NCBI GenBank assembly: GCA_021399445.1
Contig: JAJTUQ010000010.1
Coordinates: 372,001-436,000 of the forward strand
Direction of reading: 5' to 3'
Source: Xylogone sp. PMI_703
Taxonomy: Eukaryota; Ascomycota; Leotiomycetes
DNA length: 64,000 bases
Shown here: in pieces, positions 32,518 through 43,652 of the stretch
How positions within the stretch are numbered: the first letter of the stretch is position 1
Layout: each line of letters starts with the position of its first letter
The notes under the pieces: model-generated
Database searches by the model: none
Told to the model about the DNA's origin: nothing
What the model saw: only the letters and a program-made list of their open reading frames with translations
Translations under genes and position numbers: made by a program

Positions 32518-34265
32518 CTACCGCTTCCTTGTCAATCTGAATACAACAAATGTAGCTCCCGCTGTGACTGAGAGAATTACACAGCCCACAACAATCAGTG
32601 CAGCGTCAAAAAAGCCAGTAGCCTTTCCATCCCCTTGTTTAATACTCGGCAGTGGAGGACCAACAACAGATTTACTCCAGGATTCTAGTGCTCTCGTGGA
32701 TCGTAAACGTGTAGCGTCTTGACAGATCTTGCCTAAATGAGATAGATTCTCTATCCGTGGTCGTGGAGAGCGAAATATTGTAAGAGGATATCGTGGTGAC
32801 AGACTAGGTGCTATTGTTGGGTGCTTTGGTGCAAAAGGCCCGACTTCATTGATAATCAGCAAGATTTATTTTACCTCATAATCCAAAAAGAAGAGGAATG
32901 TCCAGCTGTTTTCACCCAATAGGCCGTAATCAACTACACTATGTTTAACTCACCGAGCAACTCAACAGGGATATGATTAATACATGAAATGCGAGCATCG
33001 ATGAATCGAGATAGATAATTTGCATTAGTCGCGGCGGCGAAGACGTAAGATGCCTCCAAAGGAGTTCCAAAACTAAAGTTCACACGGTTATTGGTGACAT
33101 ATTAGGGTGTAGAATGCAGAGATAGCATACCTATTGCTACATAAGTCGATTGCATCGTCAAGGCTAGTTATTCGACAAATAATTATTACCGGGCCTTCAA
33201 TTTTGCATCCTAAAGCTGCCTTTGATCTGAAAATATTAGCTTATTAGAATAAAGCCAAAAAAAAGTGAGTTTGACTTACCGATCCTTGATTTCAACAATG
33301 CTCCCATTTGACCCTGACACGAGAACCGTAAAATCATCGTTCTCAAGTTCTTTCATGGTTTGGGCGTTGATATCAGCTTGAGATTTTGGGAGTTGTTGGG
33401 ACGTTGAAGGTTTCCTATGGATCACAGGTGACGCAACGGCCTGAACAAGATGGTGCACAAAGTCATCAATCACAAATTCATTCACCAGTACCAGACCCGG
33501 AGCGTAGTCAGCTCGTCCATTAAATGAAACACATGAGGTTCCAACCACTATCGCTGCCTCGCGGACGTTTGCCGTTCGGTCCACGACTGCCACTACTTCG
33601 GTCAGAGCTTTTGACTGTAAACCATTTCCGGCCTTGATCGTCGAGGCCTGCTCCTTTGTCTGCGTCAAGACATAGCATTTCGAGAGGAATTCATCGGGTG
33701 GCCTAGCGCCGCTAATTGCGATTATATCCGCGTCCAACGCCGAAGGTAGAATCTTGCGCAAGATGCCTGAGACCTGCGTGAGTGTTTGGGGTAGCTGGAA
33801 AGTATTAGGTCAGACGCAGATTCAGATGGCCTATTAAGGCGCGGGAGCAACTGCATTGTTATTGACTGTCTCACATACCTCTAAGATAACACAATTTCCA
33901 GCTGCCAGAGCCGCGGTAAGAGCTGATACAGAAGAGTAGAACAGATTCTGCTGTGAAGGAATTATATATACAATGCCTACGTCAGTTGTCGCATCTAGGT
34001 TCTCTAAGGACCTTTGGCTTTTGAGATCTTCTTCGAGATTTAGTGAGGCATAGTGCGTTCGTAATTCAGAAATAGTCAAGGAATATTCGAGCGTGACTTC
34101 AGATTCGCTATACCCAGTGTCCGCTAGTATAGCATCTTTGACTTCTATCTCCAACGATTTCAAGACTTCGTGTAAAGAATGAAACAACTTTTGGCGAAGG
34201 CGAGTTGATTGAGCCCTGCCTTCTAAGATAGATATCTCTATCCGAGAGAAAGAATGGGTTGTCAT
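32518..34265 (-). CDS. Aldehyde-dehydrogenase-like protein, probably without catalytic Cys
   Basis: Five exons: 34265-33879, 33794-33280, 33226-33131, 33072-32954 and 32843-32518, giving 480 residues. ALDH-like segments include IIPSQQNLFYSSVSALTAAL and AAGNCVILELPQTLTQ (cofactor domain) and the thiolate-loop region FNGRADYAPGLVLVNEF. Aligned to a normal GQxCxAxxRxxV loop without gaps, position 225 is Asp where the nucleophilic Cys should be. Cys217 in GTSC is nearby but off register. The C-terminus has one hydrophobic segment (AALIVVGCVILSVTAGATFVV) and a basic RLTRKR tail, so a tail anchor is likely. A related fungal group of divergent ALDHs exists. An enzyme acting without Cys, or a pseudoenzyme, are both possible. 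Confidence 0.75.
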
Positions 34266-34652
34266 CTTCGAAGTCCTCCCGAAATGAAAGTGTTAGATGT
34301 CTGCTATTTGCAAGTGGAGCAGACCTGCCACATTAGGATATCAAATACATGCACAGCAAGCTGTAACTTAGCAGGAAAATACTCTGAGCTACTTGCCCTC
34401 GTGCCTTGTTCGCAACAAGCACCGTGGTGGGAGGATGGGGTACCCCAAATAGTAAGTCGGATTGCCAGAATGTCCCACCCCCATCAATTCCCGTTGGATG
34501 AACCAAAACAGGGGCCCTCCGTCTTGTCGTAAGATGATGCGCGGATGTTACTTAGAATGATATTGCAGTAAGAGTGTGCTGTATTTCACCCTTGTATCTA
34601 AAGTGACTCCCATGGGCGTCCATGGCTTTCGAGCTTCACATTTTAAGACAAC

Positions 34653-34991
34653 ATGGCTAGAACTGAGACTCTTTTGGAACCCACTACAATCCGCGAAACC
34701 CTTCGTGTATATGATATACACGAAACAGGGCACAATGAGACGATAGCAATACATACAACTCGAAACCTGAATTCGACAGAACTGCCTATCACACTCTCAA
34801 ACCCGAATAATTGGCCATCTGATTGGCGGAGAATACCTCCATATCGTGCTTCAAGCCGAACACACCGAGTATCTGATCGAGCTGCCGGACAAAATTCCAT
34901 GGAAGCTGCAATTGTCATAGCCATGTTCTCTGGTGTGTGGATGGTAGGAGTAAGGACACCACACTTTTACCAGAATAGGGGCAGGATATGA
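34653..34991 (+). CDS. Doubtful small open frame
   Basis: An ATG-initiated frame of 112 codons with a moderately protein-like middle (NWPSDWRRIPPYRASSRTH, then SDRAAGQNSMEAAIVIAMF). The palindrome at 34702-34724 lies within its 5' part. There is no family match in my knowledge. It may be a lineage-specific gene, a relic exon or chance; GTGTGTGG near its 3' end could be a donor. Confidence 0.2.
   Translation: MARTETLLEPTTIRETLRVYDIHETGHNETIAIHTTRNLNSTELPITLSNPNNWPSDWRRIPPYRASSRTHRVSDRAAGQNSMEAAIVIAMFSGVWMVGVRTPHFYQNRGRI
34702..34724. promoter_or_regulatory. Perfect 23-bp palindrome
   Basis: Arms TTCGTGTATAT and ATATACACGAA (11 bp each) are separated by a single G. It lies 437 bp upstream of the ALDH-like start codon in the gap of the putative cluster. 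A dimeric regulator site is possible; a hairpin in RNA is an alternative. Confidence 0.45.
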
Positions 34992-35547
34992 AGCGTATAT
35001 ACTAATCTGATCTCCCTCTATTTAGGCCGCCAACCGTGTATGGCGCATGACCGCGGGTAGATGGAATGACAGAATTATGAGATATGAAGTTGGAGGAGAG
35101 TGGTAAAAAGCGGTACACACTTGGCCGAAACGTAGATAACAAAGCTGGGAGACTGAATACACTCTCATTAATGTACTCGAGTAACACTGGCAATACATGT
35201 AAATATCTACTAAACATCGACCAATAGAGAGTCCGATTTTCCTAAGAAAAACAGTTGATAATTTCAAACAATATCAATATCTCATTTTCACGTTGATTCT
35301 TTAAACAAGAGCATAATTTTTTGCTTTAATTTTGATTTTCTAATGCTATAATAATATTATCGAAACATCGCCCTGTGACATGTATAAGTTAAAAAGTTCT
35401 ATTACATCACTAACACTAAAATGTGTTCATAACACACAAATATTAGGTTCTTTTACATACCACAGATAACTGTTGTAAATCTATCCCCAATTTTACCCGC
35501 GTCTTATTCTATGACCTAACGCATCCTTATAGTAAATAGTTAAGTAG

Positions 35548-37514
35548 TTATGATGTAACCTGTGCTGATGGAACAAGGGGCATCAGGAGCCAATTCTCGT
35601 GGTCTTTTCCGAAATGAACATGATTCACACCAGCAAAAGTCTTTTCGTCCCGATCCACCTTTGAATTGTGCTCAAATAAGCCTGCACCTTGGGTATCTCC
35701 TGATGATATCTCGAGCACTAGCTTGTCACCCGGCGACATTACCACGTTGGTGGGCCAGATTTCTACATCTACAGGGTATGTTTGCCCAGGAGAGAGCGGT
35801 GTATGATCTGTGGACAAGTATTCTCGGTGTGGATGCCAGAAGTGATGTCTTGGACTTTTCTCATTGACCTTACGAAGACTGACGCGGAGCCAACCTTTAG
35901 TTACAGGCACTGGGTCTCCAACAGTACCAGTATAAAATATTTCCTGGCCTTTAGAATCCAAATGTCGGATAGTAAGAAATAAGTCAATATCGCTTGGCTG
36001 ACTTCCAGACTCCTTATTAGCAGTGACAGACACATTCAAGTGCGCTGCGATATGGCCTGTGAACTCAGTCTCTTTCTCGAAACGATCACTAGTGAACTGG
36101 ATAAGGTGCTGATTTTTAAGATCTCCCAAGGCTTCATATGAGAGCTTTCTCTCTTCCGGCATAGGGCATGAAGTAGTTAAACCGTTATTGGGAGTTAGAT
36201 AGTACCGAGTATATTCTGTTCCAGGAATCGGCCAGTCTTCTTCATGACGTGTAGGGTAAGCGGACTCCGCAGCTGTATCATTGAAGCCAACATTACCAAT
36301 CCGGAGTTTATACCCTACCTTGGGCTGTTCACCCCGTGACCAGCCTAGGGGATCATTTCCCTTGAGAAATGCGTCAAGGAAACTCTGCTGTATTTCCACG
36401 CATTCCTTTGTATAGAATGGAAGATCGTGTCGACCGGTGATAAAACGTAAATATTTATGCTGTGATCCTGCATTCATAAAGCCCTCAACGTTGCCTCTAA
36501 GGTGAAGAAGAATGCCACCCCAATTACCGACAGACAATAGGGGGACTTCTATATCTGAGAGATCGTAATCTTTGGTTGCATAGTAGTCGTCGTTAAGAAA
36601 ATGATTTTGCACATTGTCCACGTTTTGGTCGTGACAGTTTGCACGGAGTTCATCTTCTTCTAGGTTGCCTTCAATGGTATCTGGGCCCCAGTTACGTGCA
36701 GCTCTCCCTGGCCGTCCATACTGATTAACAATGACCTGAAATCAATACCGAGTTAGCTATAGAACAATCATTAAGGTGAGAGTTTGAAATGACAGTAGGA
36801 CATTCTACAAGAACAATGCCAGTCGACTACTCACCTGCCGATTCCACCAGAAATCAATAAAGGTGTTGGACAATATTCCGCCGTGTCTACAGCGATCGCG
36901 GTAGTAATCGCTCATTCCCTCCCAAGGGATTATGCATGCTAAGCCTCGTGGTCGACGCGCTGCAACTCGCCATTGACTACCAGCATAATAACTGATACCA
37001 AGCAAACCAACTTTTCCTGTAGACCAAGATTGAGAGGCTGCCCACTCAATCACGTCCACGAAGGCTAGACTAGTATCTCTTGACATGGTATTAAGCACTC
37101 CCGGTGATTGACCAAGACCAACCTCGTCAGCTCGTACAATAGCATAACCGTTGCGAGTCCAATATCCGGGGTCAGGTGTTTCCCAAGCTGAGTGAGGGGA
37201 ATGGTGTTCTTCTGGAACCTCTGCAAATGAAGAAGCATGAAATCTACATGTAGTTTGTGAGTCATTAAGTATTATGGCAGGTGATGTATCATCACGCCTG
37301 CGATCACTTACACTGAATAATGGACATCCTTGCCATAAGGTCCGTACGTTACGAGCACAGGAAATCTGGCGTCTTTCGAGGCTTTGGGTCTGAACACATT
37401 GCATCGGACAATTCCACGTCCCTCTTTTAGTTGGATCGTTGCATTTTCTTCATAAATGTACTCAAAGGAGCTTTCATCAACTTTGTGAAGGTCATCACGC
37501 AGCTTGTTTGGCAT
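35548..37514 (-). CDS. CocE/NonD-family alpha/beta hydrolase (X-Pro peptidase-like)
   Basis: Three exons: 37514-37312, 37243-36835 and 36735-35548, giving 599 residues. The nucleophile elbow is GISYYAG with Ser152. The upstream hydrolase core reads FPVLVTYGPYGKDV, then GYAIVRADEVGLGQSPG, and the C-terminal jelly-roll domain (YYLTPNNGL, GHIAAHLNVSV, HREYLSTDHTPLSPGQ) is typical of the PepX/CocE group. Members hydrolyse esters or amides, such as cocaine, acylated antibiotics or X-Pro peptides. There is no signal peptide, so it is probably intracellular. In this block it could release a phenolic or aromatic unit from an ester or amide before hydroxylation; that role is inferred from its neighbours. 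Confidence 0.88.
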
Positions 37515-38416
37515 CTTTCGTGGCTATACTCGCGACTAGTGGACTATGATGAGTTCTGTGTTTGAGACTCTGGTTGCAAATTTACTTTCACACCAACTAC
37601 TCCGTATAAAAGAAGTTATTTAGGGTTCGCAAGTGGAAATATCGAACATCAATCAACGATAATGTGAGAAACTGATCGGATCAGCATGAGACTCTGACAA
37701 GCTAACTCCATGTCGGTACCCCAGCAGTTGCGCATCATCAACCACCGAGTGTGTTACCCCAAGCAAAGCCGAGATCAAGCCCGGGGCTTCCCCCGCAATT
37801 GTTTCCGAGAACCACTCCAATCCTGTCCCAGAAGAGCAATCTGTACGATCATATACCTCGTCAGATTCACTCCCAAATCGTAGGTCAACGCATCCGAGGA
37901 GATTTTGATTGGCCCGAGTTCAACCTCTCCGGTGGTTTGTGTCAGGTGGGCGGAGAGATCAGTTTGCAAAGGCGCCTTTTTTCTTTTTGTTAAAAGAACT
38001 GTGGCGACTGAGGACGGTATGAGTTGGATATATCCTTATATTGAGATACATTGAGAAACCACCTGTCTAGGCTCAATATATTTCTTGACTTTACTTACTC
38101 TAAAAGTCTTTCCATATAGCATCTTTTCAATGAGACAATCCTGGCTTAAGCAGAAATAATTAGCGAGAAAAAGAAGTTATACCACCACATTAGTACAGTG
38201 TTTGTATTTATGTATAATGGGCCAAAGTAACGCGTGAAGAATGGGACTAAAATTTTTTATGCAATGTCCTTGAGTCAGTATTCTTATATTAGGAAATGGA
38301 CTTTTGTGCAAAATTTTGGACGAATTTGATAGTTTGACTGACATGCTTGACAAGTTTAATTTTCACCTGTTGTCTTATTAAGTTAACAAGTTCTAATATA
38401 GCCAAATAGCTATCAG
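37515..38416. other. Intergenic region
   Basis: Separates the FAD-monooxygenase stop from the hydrolase start; both genes run leftward, so the hydrolase promoter lies here. A short frame at 37751-37993 is not convincing. No repeat or RNA seen. Confidence 0.5.
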
Positions 38417-40669
38417 TTAATTTCGTGACAGCACCGATTTCATGACCGCCATTAACTTCTCTGCGCTGTCTTCCTCCCACCGTTGACTTCTCCACGCCAC
38501 AAAATAGTCTGGCCGCACTAAAACGCATCCTGATTCATCTACATCCCTAATCTTAGCCCAGTCGAAATACCGGTCCTCGTATTCCTGTCTGAAGCCAATG
38601 GAGAAAGTTACAACAGGCACTCCAAGTTCTACAGAAACTTTCTCTGCCGCAGATTTCCAGCCTTGGCCACCAGTTCCGGTAAATAGAGTGAAACGACCCT
38701 TTCCTGCCAAATCGTACGTGGAAATTGGTTTTGAAGGAACAGTATGACTGAGCCAGACATGAGGTAGCCGTGCACCTGGGTAAGTGGTTGGGTGGTAGTA
38801 TTCAAGAGGATCTGTTGTGAATATGGGCATTTCTCTTTGGTCTGACTTATGTACTGCTGAGGAGGTATACCGCTGATTCATTTCAATGCCGAGGCCATGC
38901 TCCTCTCGGCTTAATAGTCTGAGTGCATCTTGTAAGTCCATGCGGCGTTTTTGGCCTCTCGGTGAGTCCTCAGCGAGTATATTGAACGCTTCCATGCGAG
39001 CCGTAACTGTAGGCTCCAGATTTCCAAGGATTTCCCATATCTTTTTATGATTGCGAAGAGATGCGTTTGCCCTGATGTAGCAAAATCTGTCAGCTTATTC
39101 GAGAGTCCACATATTGGATCAAACAAATATGAGCAAAAGCTTGGGCGACTTACTGTGTGACGACGTCGAGACCGACGGGTTGGCGTTCGATACTATAACT
39201 AGATAGAAGTTCCTTTCCAGCAATTCCTAGATAAAAAAAAATAATCAGCCCATGCATGGCACATATTTGTGATTCCTAGGCCTCAAACCTTTATCAACAT
39301 AAGCTACCTTCCATGCAAGATTATGCGCATCTTGAATACAGGTATTGGACCCGAGGCCATGATTTGGAGGATGACGGTGCACGGCGTCACCAAGGCAATA
39401 GACATTCCCTTTAGAATATTCCTCAGCCGCCGTCTCATTAATCATCCAAGTAGATATGCCCTTAATCTCCACTTTAACAGAGTCGTCTCCAATGAATTCG
39501 CGAACACGCTCTATATATTCTGCTTCAGACCGTGCCTTTCTCTCGGCTCCGGGAGCGGGAAAGATGATACATAACCACTCGTGCCATGGCTTCACCATTC
39601 GAATACAACCAATCCAAGCATGCTCTGGATATTCTTTGTCGGGGGTTAAAATCCAATGTAGATTGCCCATACGGTTTCCCATGAGATGTGCCATATCCGC
39701 TTCCATCAAGATGTTAACAGCAAAACCTTGACCAGGACGCTGAATCATTGGGATTTCTAGCTGTTTCATAATCAGACTGCGTGCTCCGTCAGCACCAAAC
39801 AGATACTTGGAGCGAACTCGATAATTTTGACTGGTAACACTGTCGTGTAAGGTAGTCGTGACGCTACTTCCGTCAGGTTCTTGCACAAAGGATACAAATT
39901 TGGTATCCCATCGACATCTGAAGCCATTTAGTGTTGCATGTCGTATCAGTATAGGTTCCAGTAGCGTCTGCGGCAAGTCAAGAGGCTGGGAGGGACTAGC
40001 AAGCTCATAGTCACCCTGAGAGACAAAATTAGAACTTTGCTAGAAGTGCAGTGCTAATATTGGAATTCTAAGCTGGGAATGCTCACCTTCCTTTTTGGAT
40101 CATTGCCCCATGAATATATGCGTGCATACTCTTCTCCTGCCATACTGTTGGACCATCGAGTATGGACCATCGAGTCTCCCTGTGTTCCCACTTTGTAGCA
40201 TTCCTTGTCTACCCCGATATCCCGTAGACAGTCTGATTCCTAGTCAGTCTATGTTTACATAGGCAACAGAAATGGACGAAGCTCAGAGTCCCGATGGGAA
40301 ATAAGATGGGATTATCGTGTCTGTTACATAGGAATATGACTTTCTTCACTCACCTAAAGCTGCCATATTGGTGATATGAGCTCGGGGAGTATCGGCATTA
40401 CTAGGATCTTGGCTTACAATCAAGCCCGTCAATCCTTTACATCAACACAGAAATTAGCTCGGTATTATTAGACACGGATGAATTATTGAAGATTCTTCAG
40501 CTCATAATAATAACTCACCATGTTGTGCCAGGAAACATGCTAACGAAGCACCGGCTGGACCAGTGCCTACAATCAGATAGTCCGTGAAAATATCAGCGCT
40601 TGAATCACTACTAGGTACTCCGTTCACTGCATAGTCAGTAGAGGGTTTTGTTTGCGTCATAGTTGTCAT
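38417..40669 (-). CDS. FAD-dependent aromatic monooxygenase (phenol 2-monooxygenase type)
   Basis: Six exons: 40669-40519, 40434-40354, 40232-40087, 40015-39289, 39226-39154 and 39071-38417, giving 610 residues. The FAD-binding motif is VGTGPAG (residues 34-40), the DG motif GADGARS (200-206) and the GD motif CLGDAVHRHPPNHGLG (333-348). A C-terminal thioredoxin-like domain (KGRFTLFTGTGGQGW, then VDESGCVLVRPDYFVAWRSQ) places it in the group A flavoprotein hydroxylases that act on phenols, such as TfdB and PheA-type enzymes. Reaction: NAD(P)H- and O2-dependent ring hydroxylation giving a catechol-like product, suitable as substrate for the nearby extradiol dioxygenase. An ATG three codons downstream (40660) is an alternative start. 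Confidence 0.9.
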
Positions 40670-41427
40670 TGTATAGTTAATACGAGTTAATAGGAGGGCG
40701 ATGAATGCAGAGTTAGTAAGGGGCCACTGTATAAAGAGTTTATATTTTTGTTCTGAGGAACCACATCCGCCAGCGGTCGATCCACCATTTCTACCCCGCT
40801 ACCGACGGTGCTAATAGATCTAGGTATCCTCATTTTCCCCGTGGGATCGTGGCTCCGTGTAAAATAGACTATAGTGAGGATGTGGCTGTGGTGGGGGAAT
40901 GCCTGATGAGAAAGTTAAAGCAACCGAATTCTTCTGTACCTCTCTACTCGAAGTTGGATGAACAACCCCCCCAGACCAAACCTTATGGGGCAAAATACCG
41001 GGCATGTGTCTCATCAGAAGCTGACTTGATTAGATTACTCATCCGGTGATACACCTCAAAAGCTTGTAGAGTTCCGAGTTATGGGGTTCCGGACATGGGG
41101 GCAGCAATGCGGATAGGATGGGGTAAGTGATCGTACGGAACCCCAAAGCCCAGCAATAGTGGCGTTGAAAGGCTTGGAAATTGTTGCCGCTTTTGATTGT
41201 AATAGTAGCAATCGTATATTGAAATAACTATTTCAAATCCATATCTTTTGCGCCATGCCGCCAGTATGTCATATATTCTAGGAATCATGAACGGTGAATA
41301 GAGGGCATATCGCTAACTTTTCTATTCGCAGTGTATCTATATTGAGAGGTGTAGCTTGGCTTTGGAACACAATATAACAAGCTTAAAACCGCACAGTGTA
41401 CTGCAAGAGTAATCGGAAACAGCAATT
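40670..41427. other. Intergenic region with CGG/CCG half-sites
   Basis: Promoter side of the FAD-monooxygenase. CCGCCAGCGG and CCGCTACCGACGG occur at about 40768-40809, roughly 100-140 bp before the start codon, compatible with a Zn2Cys6 regulator. No gene supported. Confidence 0.45.
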
Positions 41428-43326
41428 TTATTTCTTCATTAGCATATTTAATGTATTTGCCATCTCTATACAACAGGGCCAAGGAAGTTGAGTGATTTCG
41501 GCACTGAACATGCTAAGTACTTTTAATGTGCCATACTTGAGGTCGGCGACGGGTTGAGAACGTAGTCTCTGCCAAACAACCAGTGCAGACAAGAATAAAA
41601 CTATTGGAAGCCAGATGGCTAAACTACCTTCCAAAGGTTCTGGGCGTTTATCACAGCTGTCGAGGACAAGCCAGGCAAGGTCCATTGCTTTGTCCGAGAT
41701 ATCAATTTTTTTTGTATGCTGTGAGGACTTCAGGTCATCATTAGAGGATCCGGCTACAACTCCATATCCTGCCAGATGAGGAAGCTCCCAGATGTTAGGG
41801 CAGATTAACTGGAGTCTGGAGAAATAGTACAAAGCATAAATATCACTACCGACTCGATGCTGGAAATGTTGCTTCCATCGAGACAGAGCGACCAACATAT
41901 CAGCAGCCATGCGGGAAGATTCCGACTGTGAAGATAGAGGAGCATAAGGATTGCGTAATGGCGTCTGGATATGTGTCGACTGATCATTCGCCCCGCTGGC
42001 ATTATAGGTGGAGAGGAAGGGTAGAGACGGACGGCACCGTTGCATATAAGTGATGTCACTTAACAGTGCCGTGAGCAGAAGAAAGGCGTCTTCCTGGGTT
42101 GTAACGTCTTTGGGTAAGGTGTAGCCATGTGTGAGAGAGTTGTAGACGGTGCGAAATTGGTGATTGGAGGAGGGCATCTTGATAAAAAGCTCGCTGACTG
42201 AGTAATTTGGTGCCAGTCCATAATGTATAGCATGCACTGTATCAATCAGCAGCATGTAACTGGCCAGCGAACTAGGTTCATAGATGATCAGTGGGCTGGA
42301 ATTATCAATATGATTCAATTTCTAACCTTTTCATGCCGAAATCCTTATCGGGAAATTCTCCGGATGCATAGAGCGGCGAGTAGCTATCAGTCAGATGTAC
42401 GCGCCTGGTTATCTGTAAAATGATTAGCATGACCTTGCGTGGTTAAGGGAGAGTAATAACAGATGAGCTCACAGTGACTACATTGCATAAGATCCCTGAT
42501 GTCTTTCTCCAAGTTCTTCTGTCCGCCGACAGTATCCCATAGGTAATTAGTAATGACGCCTAAGGAGAAGATAAAATGAGTCTATATTCAATTAAGTCGC
42601 AGTACATGTAATGGAAACTCTCATCTACCAAGCACATGCTCGATAGTGGAGATAACAAAAACCTACCGCAACGACTGCTTCAAATAATCGAGCTTCGCGG
42701 TTGTCAAGCTCCAGCATGACTGACCACAAATTCGCCCCGGCAGAGAACAATCCGGCTGATACCTGGGCCGGAGAATTTCCACTTGCAACTGCAAAATCGA
42801 CTATATCTGCCAGGGGAGAGGTAACTGAGGCCAAACATGCAAGCGCAAGCGGGAGATAAGGAGGCATCACCTTCGAGGACGGATCTGCAACATCAACGGC
42901 ACTGAGGAAGATATGCCGGTTGAAGGAGGTAAAGAATAGTGACCCCAGGCGTGCTAGTTCGTCTTCTGGCAGAATTGTTGCTGCTTCTGACAATAAGACC
43001 ATTGGATATGTATACAACTTGACCGGGTCCTGCTGTTGTTCAGGTAAGTTGGCCAAGAGTTGACCTATGGTTTTGTCTGGACTGGAGGTGTTCATGTCAT
43101 CCGAGCTCTCATTGTCTAGATCCCAATCCAGTAATGCATCTTCCTCTGCACCCTCACTATGAAGCAGCGCAGCTCGAAAGCGATTCACAAATGTTGTCGC
43201 CGGGCTTTCGTTTGCATCAAGCACATCCCACCGAGTTGGATGGCGTTCACCTGGCCACTGTCTAGAGGTAGACAACTTAACTGCGGAATCTGCTATGGAT
43301 TGTTCAACTGGGGGTGTGCGCTGCAT
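41428..43326 (-). CDS. Fungal-specific transcription factor domain protein without DNA-binding domain
   Basis: Four exons: 43326-42667, 42559-42473, 42412-42327 and 42271-41428, giving 558 residues. The middle homology region of fungal regulators is clear: LFEAVVAASLLITYGILSA, DRRTWRKTSGILCN and ITRRVHLTDSY, then SLASYMLLIDTVHAIHYGL. The N-terminus has an acidic stretch (DALLDWDLDNESSDDMN) and no cysteine cluster, and only 326 bp separate it from the divergent C2H2 regulator, with no zinc-finger exon visible there. It could be a co-regulator, an inhibitor that dimerises with its neighbour, or a decayed copy. Its MHR layout parallels that of the neighbour, suggesting common descent. Confidence 0.8.
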
Positions 43327-43652
43327 TGTACTGACGAAACTGACAATTAACCCAACTTGATATAATAATGTAGGACTCTAATGCATATCACGAGGAAGAT
43401 TCCGGCATCTAACGAGCTGGTGACGGTCTCGGATGTGCTCTGGGGCTCTAGCCGTTTCGGCGCTTCCACAAAGCCGCTTTTTGCTTGGTGGAGACCGGTG
43501 AGGGAGAAGAGTGTATTAGTGATTACCATCGGTGACAAGCCGGTCTTCTTAGCAGTCCAAGTGGCTTGCTCGGCTTCCCCAGCTTTTCAAACCTCTCCAC
43601 AATCTGTCCCCCGCTGCCATGATTGAAGAGCTCCCCTCAACCGACTGTGGTG
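43327..43652. promoter_or_regulatory. Divergent promoter of the two cluster regulators
   Basis: 326 bp between divergent start codons. It includes TCGGTGACAAGCCGGT (CGG-N7-CCG, about 43530-43545) and several further CCGG words. A frame at 43381-43626 is rejected as coding. Shared control of the two regulators is inferred from the arrangement. Confidence 0.4.

Larger units (their letters stand above)
34266..35547. other. Intergenic region upstream of the ALDH-like gene
   Basis: The region holds the promoter of the ALDH-like gene, the 23-bp palindrome at 34702-34724 and one dubious frame at 34653-34991. The hydrolase gene ends at its right side. Otherwise AT-rich with nothing supported. Confidence 0.5.

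Noticed and set aside
37751..37993. 80-codon frame upstream of the hydrolase gene
   Set aside because: Polar, Pro-rich and overlapped by a frame on the other strand of equal quality; likely chance.
43381..43626. 81-codon frame between the two cluster regulators
   Set aside because: Overlaps their divergent promoter, composition is not protein-like, and the true start of the right regulator is at 43653.
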